From Mycolicibacterium chlorophenolicum (GTDB taxonomy: Bacteria; Actinomycetota; Actinomycetes; Mycobacteriales; Mycobacteriaceae), in assembly GCF_001044235.1 (NCBI RefSeq), contig NZ_JYNL01000020.1, forward strand, positions 739,785 to 803,784: a DNA stretch of 64,000 bases, given 5' to 3'. Made by a program: the position numbers and the translations under genes. Under the pieces are notes generated by a model. The model had not been told where the DNA came from, did no database searches, and was given only the letters and a program-made list of their open reading frames with translations. Numbering within the stretch: the stretch's first letter is position 1; the number at the start of each line of letters is the position of its first letter. Shown here piece after piece: positions 24,999-33,437 of the stretch.

Positions 24999-26537
24999 GT
25001 GCTCCTGGTAGAGGTCGCCCGCGCGTCGGCGGACGTGGCCGCGTCGTCCTCGCGACTGGCGAAGACCGCCCGCCTCGGTGAGCTGCTGCGCGATGCGGCC
25101 GCCGAGGGCCCCGACGCGGTGGCCGTGGTGGTGTCCTGGCTCTCGGGTGAGCTGACTCAGCGACAGATCGGCGTGGGCTGGGCCGCACTGCGCTCGCTGC
25201 CCGCACCCGGCACGGAACCCCGGCTCACCGTCGGCGAGGTCGAAGGCGTGTTCACCGAGATCGGGGCGACCGCAGGCAAGGGGTCGCAGGCCCGACGCGC
25301 CGAGCTGCTGGGCCAACTCTTCGCGGCCGCCACCGACGTCGAGCAGACGTTCCTGCGCAGGCTGCTCGGCGGTGAACTCCGGCAGGGAGCGCTGGTCGGG
25401 GTGATGGCCGACGCGGTCGCCGCCGCCGCCGGCCTGCCGCCCGCCGAGGTACGACGGGCCGCCATGCTCGGCGGCGATCTGCCCGCGGTGGCCGCCGCGG
25501 CGCTGACCGGCGGGCAGGAGGCGCTGGCGCAGTTCACGCTGCGGGTCGGCAAGCCGGTCGGACCGATGCTCGCCCAGAGTGCCACCGACGTCGCCGACGC
25601 ATTGCAGCGTCTCGGCGGCAGCGCTGTCTTCGAAGCCAAACTGGACGGCGCGCGCGTGCAGATCCACCGCGCCGGGGAATCGGTGTCGATCTTCACCCGC
25701 AGCCTCGACGATGTCACCGCGCGGCTCCCGGAGGTGGTCGATGCGACGCTGGCACTCCCGATTGAGACCCTGATCGCCGACGCCGAGGCGATCGCGCTCA
25801 AGCCGGACGGGCGCCCGCACCGGTTCCAGGTCACCGCGTCGCGGTTCGGCCGCCGCGGCGGCGCCGGTCCGGGCGATCAACGCCTGTCGGTGTTCTTCTT
25901 CGATCTGCTCCACGTCGACGGCGCCGACCTCCTCGACCGTCCGGCACACGAGCGCAGCGCGGCGCTGGCCGCGATCGTGCCCGGCGACCAACGGGTCGAC
26001 CGGCTGGTCACCACCGACGCCGACGAGGCTCAACACTTCCTCGACGTGACACTCGCGGCGGGTCACGAGGGGGTGATGGCCAAGTCGGCCGACGCACCGT
26101 ACGAGGCGGGACGCCGAGGCGCGGGCTGGCTGAAGGTCAAGCCGGTGCACACCCTCGACCTGGTGGTGCTGGCCGTCGAGTGGGGTTCGGGGCGGCGCAC
26201 AGGGAAGCTCTCGAACATCCATCTCGGTGCGCGCGACCCCGCGACCGGCGAGCTGAAGATGCTCGGCAAGACGTTCAAAGGGATGACCGACGAGATGCTG
26301 GACTGGCAGACGCAGCGGTTCCTCGACCTGGCCGACGGGCCCACCAACGGTTATGTCGTGAAGGTGCGCCCCGAGCAGGTCGTCGAGATCGCCTACGACG
26401 GCATCCAGACCTCGACGCGCTACCCCGCCGGCATGGCGCTGCGTTTCGCCCGGGTCCTGCGCTACCGCGACGACAAGACCGCCGCCGAGGCCGACACCGT
26501 CGACACCGTGCGCGCACACTACGACCGGGCCACCTGA
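24999..26537 (+). CDS. ligB: ATP-dependent DNA ligase LigB
   Basis: 512 residues from a GTG at 24999, against 507 in M. tuberculosis Rv3062. The N-terminal DNA-binding domain fills about 1-190. Nucleotidyltransferase motif I is [14 protein letters not shown] with the adenylated Lys214; motif [10 protein letters not shown] and motif [15 protein letters not shown] follow, then an OB-fold with [18 protein letters not shown]. It seals nicks with ATP alongside the essential NAD-dependent LigA. No strong Shine-Dalgarno is visible. Confidence 0.94.
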   Translation: MLLVEVARASADVAASSSRLAKTARLGELLRDAAAEGPDAVAVVVSWLSGELTQRQIGVGWAALRSLPAPGTEPRLTVGEVEGVFTEIGATAGKGSQARRAELLGQLFAAATDVEQTFLRRLLGGELRQGALVGVMADAVAAAAGLPPAEVRRAAMLGGDLPAVAAAALTGGQEALAQFTLRVGKPVGPMLAQSATDVADALQRLGGSAVFEAKLDGARVQIHRAGESVSIFTRSLDDVTARLPEVVDATLALPIETLIADAEAIALKPDGRPHRFQVTASRFGRRGGAGPGDQRLSVFFFDLLHVDGADLLDRPAHERSAALAAIVPGDQRVDRLVTTDADEAQHFLDVTLAAGHEGVMAKSADAPYEAGRRGAGWLKVKPVHTLDLVVLAVEWGSGRRTGKLSNIHLGARDPATGELKMLGKTFKGMTDEMLDWQTQRFLDLADGPTNGYVVKVRPEQVVEIAYDGIQTSTRYPAGMALRFARVLRYRDDKTAAEADTVDTVRAHYDRAT

Positions 26538-26564
26538 GTCTGGAAACGGGGGTTCCGCGCCGGG

Positions 26565-26579
26565 ACCGGATTGTCCGGT
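26565..26579 (+). promoter_or_regulatory. inverted repeat upstream of cstA
   Basis: ACCGGA-TTG-TCCGGT, perfect 6-bp arms with a 3-nt centre, 28 nt after ligB and 58 nt before cstA. It could be an operator for carbon-source control or part of a ligB terminator. Confidence 0.35.
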
Positions 26580-26636
26580 GCGAGTATCGACACGAGGCAC
26601 GCGCGTCGAGCCGACGAGGGAGGGACTCGGAGGATC

Positions 26637-28943
26637 ATGGCCACACCCACTGCCGCACCGTCAGGGCGCATCGAAGAATCCGTCGGTGACATCACCTACG
26701 TGAAGACCGACAAGGATCTGCCGCCCGTCGCGATCATCGACCGGTCGCCGATCACGACGAAACACAAGATCATCTTCGCTGTCGTCGCGGTGCTCGGGGC
26801 GCTGGCGTGGGCCATGATCGCGTTCTTCCGCGGGGAGACCGTGAACGCGGTGTGGTTCGTGATCGCCGCGATCTGCACCTATGTCATCGGCTTCCGGTTC
26901 TACGCCCGGCTGATCGAGATGAAGGTGGTGCGACCGCGCGACGACATCGCCACGCCCGCCGAGGTTTTCGAGAACGGCACCGACTACATGCCGACCGATC
27001 GGCGGGTGCTCTACGGACATCACTTCGCCGCGATCGCCGGAGCGGGCCCGCTGGTCGGTCCGGTGCTGGCGACGCAGATGGGCTACCTGCCCGGGGCGAT
27101 CTGGATCATCATCGGCGCCGTCGTGGCCGGCTGCGTCCAGGACTACCTCGTGCTGTCGATCTCGGTGCGCCGCCGGGGCCGCTCGCTGGGCCAGATGGCG
27201 CGCGACGAACTCGGCGTGGTCGGCGGCATCGCCGCGATCGTCGGCGTGCTGGTGATCATGGTCATCCTGCTGGCCGTGCTCGCGCTGGTGGTGGTGGGCG
27301 CCCTGTCCGAGAGCCCCTGGGGCGTCTTCTCGATCGCGATGACGATCCCGATCGCGATCTTCATGGGTCTGTACCTGAGGTTCCTGCGGCCCGGCCGGGT
27401 CTCCGAGGTCTCGGTGATCGGCGTGGCGCTGTTGCTGCTGGCTGTCGTGTCAGGCGGCTGGGTGGCCGAAACCTCGTGGGGCGTGGACTGGTTCACGCTG
27501 TCGAAGGTGACCCTGTCGTGGTGCATCATCCTCTACGGCCTCGCGGCCTCGGTGTTGCCGGTGTGGTTGCTCCTCGCCCCGCGCGACTACCTGTCCACCT
27601 TCATGAAGGTGGGCACCATCGCGCTGCTGGCCATCGGGATCCTGATCGCCCGCCCGGTCATGGAGGCCCCGGCCATCTCCTCCTTCGCTGCCAGCGGCAC
27701 CGGTCCCGTCTTCGCCGGCTCCCTGTTCCCGTTCCTGTTCATCACGATCGCCTGTGGCGCGCTGTCGGGCTTCCACGCCCTGATCTCCTCGGGCACCACG
27801 CCGAAGCTGCTCGAGAAGGAAAGCCAGATGCGGCTGATCGGGTACGGCGGCATGCTGACCGAGTCGTTCGTGGCGATCATGGCGCTGATCACCGCGGCGA
27901 TCATCAATCAGCACCTCTACTTCACGATGAATGCCCCCTCGGCTTCGACCGGGACCACCGCGCAGAGCGCCGCCGACTACGTCAACGGGCTCGGGCTGTC
28001 CGGGGCGCCGATCAGCCCGCAGGACATCGACGAGGCGGCCCGCAGTGTCGGGGAGGAAACCATCGTCTCGCGCACCGGCGGAGCGCCCACGCTCGCCTTC
28101 GGCATGTCCGAAGTGCTGCACCAGGTGTTCGGGGGCACCGGGCTCAAGGCGTTCTGGTACCACTTCGCGATCATGTTCGAGGCGCTGTTCATCCTCACCA
28201 CCGTCGATGCCGGGACGCGCGTGGCGCGATTCATGCTGTCCGACGCACTGGGCAACCTGGGCGGACCGCTGAAGAAGCTGCGCAATCCGAGCTGGCGCGT
28301 CGGCGCGTGGGTGTGCAGCCTGGTCGTCGTCGCCGCATGGGGCAGCATCCTGCTGATGGGAGTCACCGATCCGCTGGGCGGGATCAACACCCTGTTCCCG
28401 CTGTTCGGCATCGCCAACCAGCTGCTGGCCGCGATCGCGCTCACCGTGGTCACCGTGGTGGTCATCAAGCGCGGCCTGCTGAAATGGGCCTGGATTCCCG
28501 GCATTCCGCTGACGTGGGATCTCATCGTGACCATGACGGCGTCCTGGCAGAAGATCTTCTCCGGCGACCCGAAGGTCGGGTACTGGACGCAGCACTTCTC
28601 CTACCGCAACGCCAGGGACGCCGGTGAGACCGCGTTCGGGGCCGCCAAGAACCCCGGCCAGCTCGACGCCGTCATCCGCAACACGTTCATCCAGGGCACG
28701 CTGTCGATCGTCTTCGCAGCACTCACGCTGATCGTCTTCGCCGCCGGTGTCGCGATGGCCATCAAGGCGATTCGCGGCCAGGGTGCCCCGCTGACAGAGG
28801 ACGAGCCCGTCCCGTCGCGGATGTTCGCCCCGTCGGGCATGTTCGTCACCGCCGCCGAGAAGGAGGTGCAGAAGCAGTGGGACGGGTTACCGCGGGAGCA
28901 CGCCGGGCATTCGGCCAGATCGGCTGGTACGTCGGGTCCTTGA
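26637..28943 (+). CDS. cstA: carbon starvation protein CstA, pyruvate/peptide transporter
   Basis: 768 residues from the ATG at 26637 with GGAGGA just upstream. About 16-18 membrane helices. Family motifs: HHFAAIAGAGPLVGPVLATQMGYLP split over helices 3-4, DYLVLSISVRRRGRSLG, ALSGFHALISSGTTPK, and TTVDAGTRVARFM. CstA/BtsT proteins take up pyruvate or peptides during starvation. A 67-residue YbdD-type gene overlaps its 3' end. Same order as ligB-cstA in M. tuberculosis (Rv3062-Rv3063). Confidence 0.94.
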   Translation: MATPTAAPSGRIEESVGDITYVKTDKDLPPVAIIDRSPITTKHKIIFAVVAVLGALAWAMIAFFRGETVNAVWFVIAAICTYVIGFRFYARLIEMKVVRPRDDIATPAEVFENGTDYMPTDRRVLYGHHFAAIAGAGPLVGPVLATQMGYLPGAIWIIIGAVVAGCVQDYLVLSISVRRRGRSLGQMARDELGVVGGIAAIVGVLVIMVILLAVLALVVVGALSESPWGVFSIAMTIPIAIFMGLYLRFLRPGRVSEVSVIGVALLLLAVVSGGWVAETSWGVDWFTLSKVTLSWCIILYGLAASVLPVWLLLAPRDYLSTFMKVGTIALLAIGILIARPVMEAPAISSFAASGTGPVFAGSLFPFLFITIACGALSGFHALISSGTTPKLLEKESQMRLIGYGGMLTESFVAIMALITAAIINQHLYFTMNAPSASTGTTAQSAADYVNGLGLSGAPISPQDIDEAARSVGEETIVSRTGGAPTLAFGMSEVLHQVFGGTGLKAFWYHFAIMFEALFILTTVDAGTRVARFMLSDALGNLGGPLKKLRNPSWRVGAWVCSLVVVAAWGSILLMGVTDPLGGINTLFPLFGIANQLLAAIALTVVTVVVIKRGLLKWAWIPGIPLTWDLIVTMTASWQKIFSGDPKVGYWTQHFSYRNARDAGETAFGAAKNPGQLDAVIRNTFIQGTLSIVFAALTLIVFAAGVAMAIKAIRGQGAPLTEDEPVPSRMFAPSGMFVTAAEKEVQKQWDGLPREHAGHSARSAGTSGP

Positions 28944-29080
28944 TGGGAGACGACCACTACCGGCGGTATGTGGAACATCGGGAACGCGCGCATCCGGGCG
29001 CCCCGGTGATGTCGGAGCGCGAGTACTGGCGGCATCGGCACGCCGCCGCGGACGCCAACCCCGGCGCCCGCTGCTGCTGA
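28877..29080 (+). CDS. YbdD/YjiX small partner of CstA
   Basis: 67 residues. The family pattern is visible: WYVGSLMGDDHYRRYVEH, then HPGAPVMSEREYWRHRH. The GTG at 28877 lies inside cstA (67-bp overlap) and has AAGGAGG about 9 nt upstream, within the cstA coding sequence. In enterobacteria the small protein accompanies and is needed by the CstA/BtsT transporter; the overlap points to coupled translation here too. Confidence 0.85.
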   Translation: MGRVTAGARRAFGQIGWYVGSLMGDDHYRRYVEHRERAHPGAPVMSEREYWRHRHAAADANPGARCC

Positions 29081-29082
29081 CG

Positions 29083-29100
29083 CCCGAACCGACGTTCGGG
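29083..29100 (+). terminator. hairpin after cstA-ybdD
   Basis: CCCGAAC-N4-GTTCGGG starts 2 nt after the stop, followed by GGG-AAAA rather than T residues. Confidence 0.45.
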
Positions 29101-29148
29101 GGGAAAACGCGAGACGCGCACCCCATTTCGTCGATCTCGACGCTCCGG

Positions 29149-30165
29149 TCACGGGGTGCCGCGGTGCAGGGTCGCCGTCAGCTCGGCGATCTCGGCCTCG
29201 CTCACGGTCGCCGGGAACCCGACCAGCACGCGGTCGATCGCCCCGGCACACCGGTCCAGGATCTTGCCGGCCACGTCGTCGACCGGCGCCACCACCGCGA
29301 ACGTCTCGAGCATCGTGTCGTCGATCAGCGATCCCATGACATCCCAGTCGCCCGCCCGGGACAGCCGGTGCAACTCGGTCTGCAGGTCACCCCAGCCGTG
29401 CAGTTCGAGCACACCCCGGTAGGCCGGGGTGGACGCGTAGAACGCGATCTGCGTGCGGGTGCCGACGGCCGCCGCGGCCAGTTCAGCCTCGTCGTGACCG
29501 GTCACCACGAACAACGGGCTGGCCACCTCGATGTCGGCACGCTGCCGGCCCGCCCGCTCCAATCCGCGGGTCAGCGTCGGGATCGTCACCTCGCGCAGAT
29601 AGCGTTCCGTCGAGAAGGCATGCGCCAGAAGCCCGTCGGCGACTTCGCCGCACATCTCGGTCATCCGGTCACCCACCGCGGCGAGGAATACCGCCGGGTC
29701 GCCGTGACCGTGTGCCGGCGGAGTGAACATCGGTGTCATCAGCGTGTGCGTGTAGAAGTCGCCCTCGAAGCGCAGCGGACTGTCGTCGCGCCAGCAGGTC
29801 CAGATCGCCCGCATCGCCGCGACGAACTCGCGCATCCGCGCCACCGGACGGTCCCACGGCATGCTGAACCGTCGCTCGATGTGCGGCTTGATCTGGGAAC
29901 CGAGCCCCAGCAGGAACCGACCCTGCGAATAGTCCTGCAGGTCCCATCCGATCTGCGCCACGGTCATCGGGTTACGCGCGAACGCCACCGCGATGCTGGT
30001 GCCCAGTTGAATACGACTGGTGTGTTCGGCGGCCAGCGTCAGCGGCAGGAACGGATCGTGGTCGATCTCGGCGGTCCAGCATCCGTCGTAGCCGCGCCGC
30101 TCGAGGGCACGGGCGCCCTCGGGTACCTGCGCGAGCTGCCCGACGACGGCCGCGTCGACCTTCAC
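29149..30165 (-). CDS. LLM-class F420-dependent oxidoreductase (second gene of pair)
   Basis: 338 residues from a GTG at 30165. TIM-barrel luciferase-like: RGYDGCWTAEIDHDPFLPL, QLGTSIAVAFARNPMTVA, GRFLLGLGSQIKPHIERRF, AVGDRMTEMCGEVADGLLAH. Members use F420H2 or FMNH2 to reduce or oxidise small substrates. It follows the other LLM gene after 11 nt. An upstream start would overlap that gene. Confidence 0.85.
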   Translation of the reverse strand: MKVDAAVVGQLAQVPEGARALERRGYDGCWTAEIDHDPFLPLTLAAEHTSRIQLGTSIAVAFARNPMTVAQIGWDLQDYSQGRFLLGLGSQIKPHIERRFSMPWDRPVARMREFVAAMRAIWTCWRDDSPLRFEGDFYTHTLMTPMFTPPAHGHGDPAVFLAAVGDRMTEMCGEVADGLLAHAFSTERYLREVTIPTLTRGLERAGRQRADIEVASPLFVVTGHDEAELAAAAVGTRTQIAFYASTPAYRGVLELHGWGDLQTELHRLSRAGDWDVMGSLIDDTMLETFAVVAPVDDVAGKILDRCAGAIDRVLVGFPATVSEAEIAELTATLHRGTP

Positions 30166-30176
30166 CCCGGCTGCGG

Positions 30177-31250
30177 TCAACGGTCGGACGCGCGGTAGGC
30201 GGCCACGATCGGTTCGAGTTCGTCGGGCGTGGCGCCGTGCATGATCACCGCGTCCGCGCCGTAGTCGAACTCCTGACGCAGCCGGTCGACGCACTGCTGC
30301 GCAGAGCCCGTCGCCGCGGGTTCCAGCCACTCGTCGGGGATCAGTGTCGCGATGTGCTCGATCTGATCGGCGGTGGCCTTGTGGTCGATGCCGCCCGGGA
30401 CCGACTGCACCACGGGATCGTCCCGGAAGCGTTGCAGCACAGCAGGATCCCAGCCGTTGGTGCGGACCAGCAGGTCACCGTAGCCCTGCAGATAGGTGGC
30501 CAGCCGAGCCACCGTCTTCTTCAGCCGCAGCTCCTCGGGCAGGTGGTCCCCCACCGTCGCGAAGCACGACCACACCCGGACGTCGGCCGGGTCGCGGCCC
30601 GCCTGCTCGGCGGCGTCCTTCACAGTGGTGACGGCGCGCTGCAGCGTCTCGGGGGTGAAGTAGGTGTGCAGGATGACGTCGTCGAACACCCGACCGCCCA
30701 GCGCCAGCGTCTGGGGGCCGAACGCGACGATCGCGAGCCGGATGTCCTCGCGGAAGTCGGGGTCCAGGAAGAGCAGGTTGTACTGGCCGATCGGGCCGTC
30801 GTGGCCGAAGATCAGTTCACCGTGCCACAGCCTGCGCATGACCTGCGCGAAGTCCTCCATCTGCGCGGTCGTCACGGCCGGCACACCGAACGCGTCGTAC
30901 ATCGCTGCGATGCCCCGCCCGATCCCGAGGGTGAACCGCCCCCCCGAGAGCCGGTGCATCGTGGTCGCCCACGACCCGGTGATCAGCGGATGCCGGGTGT
31001 TGTGGTTGGTGGCGGCGGTGGCGATCCGCATCCGCGAGGTGACCGCCAGCGCGGCGCCGGTCAGCGACGAGGCCTCCTTGACGTTCCAGCGCTCGGAGAT
31101 GAACCCCGTGCCGAAGCCGAGTTCCTCGCCGCGACGCGCCTCGTCCATCAGCCCGGCGGGACCGTCGCCGCCGGCGCCGGCCAGCAGATAGAACCCCAGC
31201 TCGTCGAGCACCCGACGACCTCCCGGGGTCGCGTCGCTCGTATCCGTCAC
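30177..31250 (-). CDS. LLM-class F420-dependent oxidoreductase (first of pair)
   Basis: 357 residues from a GTG at 31250 with AAGGAG about 8 nt upstream; it overlaps the preceding gene by GTGA. Motifs: GFGTGFISERWNVKEASSL, ATAATNHNTRHPLITGSWA, GGRFTLGIGRGIAAMYDAFG. This is the TIGR03857-like group. With its neighbour and the NTF2-like protein it forms a three-gene operon of unknown substrate. Confidence 0.86.
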   Translation of the reverse strand: MTDTSDATPGGRRVLDELGFYLLAGAGGDGPAGLMDEARRGEELGFGTGFISERWNVKEASSLTGAALAVTSRMRIATAATNHNTRHPLITGSWATTMHRLSGGRFTLGIGRGIAAMYDAFGVPAVTTAQMEDFAQVMRRLWHGELIFGHDGPIGQYNLLFLDPDFREDIRLAIVAFGPQTLALGGRVFDDVILHTYFTPETLQRAVTTVKDAAEQAGRDPADVRVWSCFATVGDHLPEELRLKKTVARLATYLQGYGDLLVRTNGWDPAVLQRFRDDPVVQSVPGGIDHKATADQIEHIATLIPDEWLEPAATGSAQQCVDRLRQEFDYGADAVIMHGATPDELEPIVAAYRASDR

Positions 31251-31621
31251 GCCCAGACTCCTTGCTTGTAGCCGCAGTTCCAGACCTCGGTGATCCTGCC
31301 ATCGACGACGCGGAAGATCTCCATACTCCCGATGGTGGTCTCGGTGCCGTCCGTCAGCCGCATGGGTGACTGGTAGACGACCGCGACATGCTCGCCGTCG
31401 TCGCCGGCCACCACCAGGTGCAGGTCGAAGCGGATCGTCTCGAACATCGCGAGATGGTCGACGACGCGCGCGACCGCCTGGTCGTGCGTCAGCGTGACGG
31501 CCGCACCCACCTCGTGCCGAATCACCGTCTCGCCGAGGAGCTCCCCCGCCAGCGCGACGTCGCGCTGATTCCAGACCACGAGGTTGTACTGCTCCACCAC
31601 GTCGCGGGCGGTACGGGTCAT
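31247..31621 (-). CDS. SnoaL/NTF2-like protein
   Basis: 124 residues from the ATG at 31621 (GGAGG 7 nt upstream). Cone fold: ARDVVEQYNLVVWNQRDVAL at the start, then TIGSMEIFRVVDGRITEVWN at the end, typical of polyketide-cyclase or steroid-isomerase-like proteins. It may isomerise or bind the substrate of the two LLM enzymes that follow. A -10 TATGGT lies at 31655-31660 on the minus strand. Confidence 0.82.
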   Translation of the reverse strand: MTRTARDVVEQYNLVVWNQRDVALAGELLGETVIRHEVGAAVTLTHDQAVARVVDHLAMFETIRFDLHLVVAGDDGEHVAVVYQSPMRLTDGTETTIGSMEIFRVVDGRITEVWNCGYKQGVWA

Positions 31622-31677
31622 CACGACACCTCCAACCGGGGACGGCCCGCACTGACCATACAACTCGGCCGCAGGTG

Positions 31678-31707
31678 TTCACTCCGGATACCGGGCCGGT
31701 CTAGAGT
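31678..31707 (+). promoter_or_regulatory. promoter of leaderless fadD
   Basis: -35 TTCACT at 31678-31683, 18 bp, -10 TAGAGT at 31702-31707; 7 nt later the ATG at 31715. It shares the 93-bp gap with the promoter of the opposite operon. Confidence 0.55.
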
Positions 31708-31714
31708 CCAACGC

Positions 31715-33367
31715 ATGCCACAGCCGAATGAGTTCACCGTTCCCGGCGCCGCCGACGCGGTCGTCCGGGTCATCGGTGACCGCGAGTTCATCATCCAGGG
31801 CGAGCGGCGTCTGACCTATGCGCAGATCGTCGAGCGGTCGAACCGGTTCGGGGCGTTCCTGCACGCCCAGGGGCTGGGGTGCCACACCGAGCGCAGCGGG
31901 CTGCCCGGGCACGAGGTGGGCCAGGATCTGCTCGGCATCTACGCGCACAACGGCCCGGAGTACGTGGAGGGGATGCTGGGCGCGTGGCGCGCCCGCGTCG
32001 CCCCGTTCAACGTCAACTACCGCTACGTCAAGAGCGAGCTGCACTACCTGCTGTCGGATTCGGGCGCCTCCGCACTGCTCTACCATTCCGCGTTCGCCCC
32101 GCGGCTGGCCGAGGTGCTCCCCGATCTTCCGGCGCTGCGCGTGCTCATCCAGATCGCGGACGACTCGGGCAACGAATTGTTGCCCGGTGCAGTCGATTAC
32201 GAGTCGATCGTCGGGGAAGGGCCAGCCGATCCGCCTCCGGTCGAGCCCTCGCCCGACGATCTCTACGTGCTGTACACCGGCGGCACGACCGGCATGCCCA
32301 AGGGTGTGCTGTGGCGCCAGCACGACATCTTCATGACCTCGTTCGGCGGCCGCAGCCTCTACACCGGCGAGGCCGCCCGCTCCTACGACGACATCGCCAC
32401 CCGGTGCGCGGAATCCCCCGGCACCACGCTGATGGTGCTGCCGCCGCTGATGCACGGTGCCGCGCAGTGGGCCGTCCTGACGGCCATGACGACCGGGCAG
32501 TCCGTGGTGTTCTCCGCGGTGACCGACCACCTCGACGTCGACGACGTCGTGCGCACGGTCGAGCGGGAGAAGGTCCTGGCGGTCACCGTCGTCGGCGATG
32601 CGATGGCCCGGCCGCTGGCCGATGCGTTCGAGCGCACCGGGGCCGATCTGTCGTCGCTGGCGGTGGTGGCCAACGGCGGAGCGCAACTCACGCCGACCGC
32701 CAAACAGCGGCTGATCGACGCGAAGCCGAACCTGATGGTCGTCGACGGGGTCGGTTCCTCGGAGACCGGTGCGCAGATGACCCACATGTCGGGTCAGGGT
32801 GCGGTGTCGACGGGCACGTTCACCGCCGGGCCCGACACCTCGGTCGCCGCAGAGGATCTCAGCGCCCTGCTGGAACCGGGCCACGACGGGATGGGCTGGC
32901 TCGCGCAGCGCGGATACGTTCCGCTGGGCTACAAGGGTGACCCGGTGAAGACCGCCGCGACGTTCCCGGTCATCGACGGTGTCCGGCATTCGGTCCCCGG
33001 CGACCGCGCCCGCCACCTCGCCGACGGCGCGATCGAGTTGCTCGGCCGCGACTCGGTGACGATCAATTCGGGCGGCGAGAAGATCTTCGCCGAGGAGGTG
33101 GAGTCGGCGGTCGCGTCGCATCCCGCCGTCGCCGACGTCGTGGTGGCCGGGCGGCCCAGCGAGCGTTGGGGTCAGGAGGTGGTCGCGGTGGTCGCGCTCG
33201 CCGAGGGCAGGGACGCATCGGCCGAGGAGCTCGTCGAGCATGCGGCACAGGTGATCGCGCGCTACAAACTGCCCAAGGCGGTGGTGTTCCGGCCCGTGAT
33301 CGAACGCAGCCCGGCCGGCAAGGCCGACTACCGCTGGGCCCGGGAACAGGCCATCAGCGGGCAGTGA
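31715..33367 (+). CDS. acyl-CoA synthetase FadD (FadD19-like group)
   Basis: 550 residues. Adenylation motif A3 YTGGTTGMPKGVLWR near 190, SSETG near 350, GRDSVTINSGGEKIFAEEVE with the hinge, and the catalytic Lys in RSPAGKADYRW near the C-terminus. The pattern LPPLMHGAAQWAVLTAM and VGDAMARPLADAF is that of FadD19-type ligases acting on steroid side chains or branched acids. It activates a carboxylate to the CoA ester via acyl-AMP. Divergent from the LLM operon, which may act on the same substrate (inference). Confidence 0.88.
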   Translation: MPQPNEFTVPGAADAVVRVIGDREFIIQGERRLTYAQIVERSNRFGAFLHAQGLGCHTERSGLPGHEVGQDLLGIYAHNGPEYVEGMLGAWRARVAPFNVNYRYVKSELHYLLSDSGASALLYHSAFAPRLAEVLPDLPALRVLIQIADDSGNELLPGAVDYESIVGEGPADPPPVEPSPDDLYVLYTGGTTGMPKGVLWRQHDIFMTSFGGRSLYTGEAARSYDDIATRCAESPGTTLMVLPPLMHGAAQWAVLTAMTTGQSVVFSAVTDHLDVDDVVRTVEREKVLAVTVVGDAMARPLADAFERTGADLSSLAVVANGGAQLTPTAKQRLIDAKPNLMVVDGVGSSETGAQMTHMSGQGAVSTGTFTAGPDTSVAAEDLSALLEPGHDGMGWLAQRGYVPLGYKGDPVKTAATFPVIDGVRHSVPGDRARHLADGAIELLGRDSVTINSGGEKIFAEEVESAVASHPAVADVVVAGRPSERWGQEVVAVVALAEGRDASAEELVEHAAQVIARYKLPKAVVFRPVIERSPAGKADYRWAREQAISGQ

Positions 33368-33375
33368 GCCGCGAA

Positions 33376-33418
33376 AACAGCGGTGCGACCGCCTGATTCA
33401 GGCGATCGCACCGCTGTT
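33376..33418. terminator. two-way terminator
   Basis: AACAGCGGTGCGAcCGCCTGA pairs with its complement with a single mismatch. GTTGT follows on the plus strand and TTTT on the minus strand. It separates fadD from the convergent secreted-protein gene. Confidence 0.8.
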
Positions 33419-33437
33419 GTCGAGCAGAACGTCAGGC

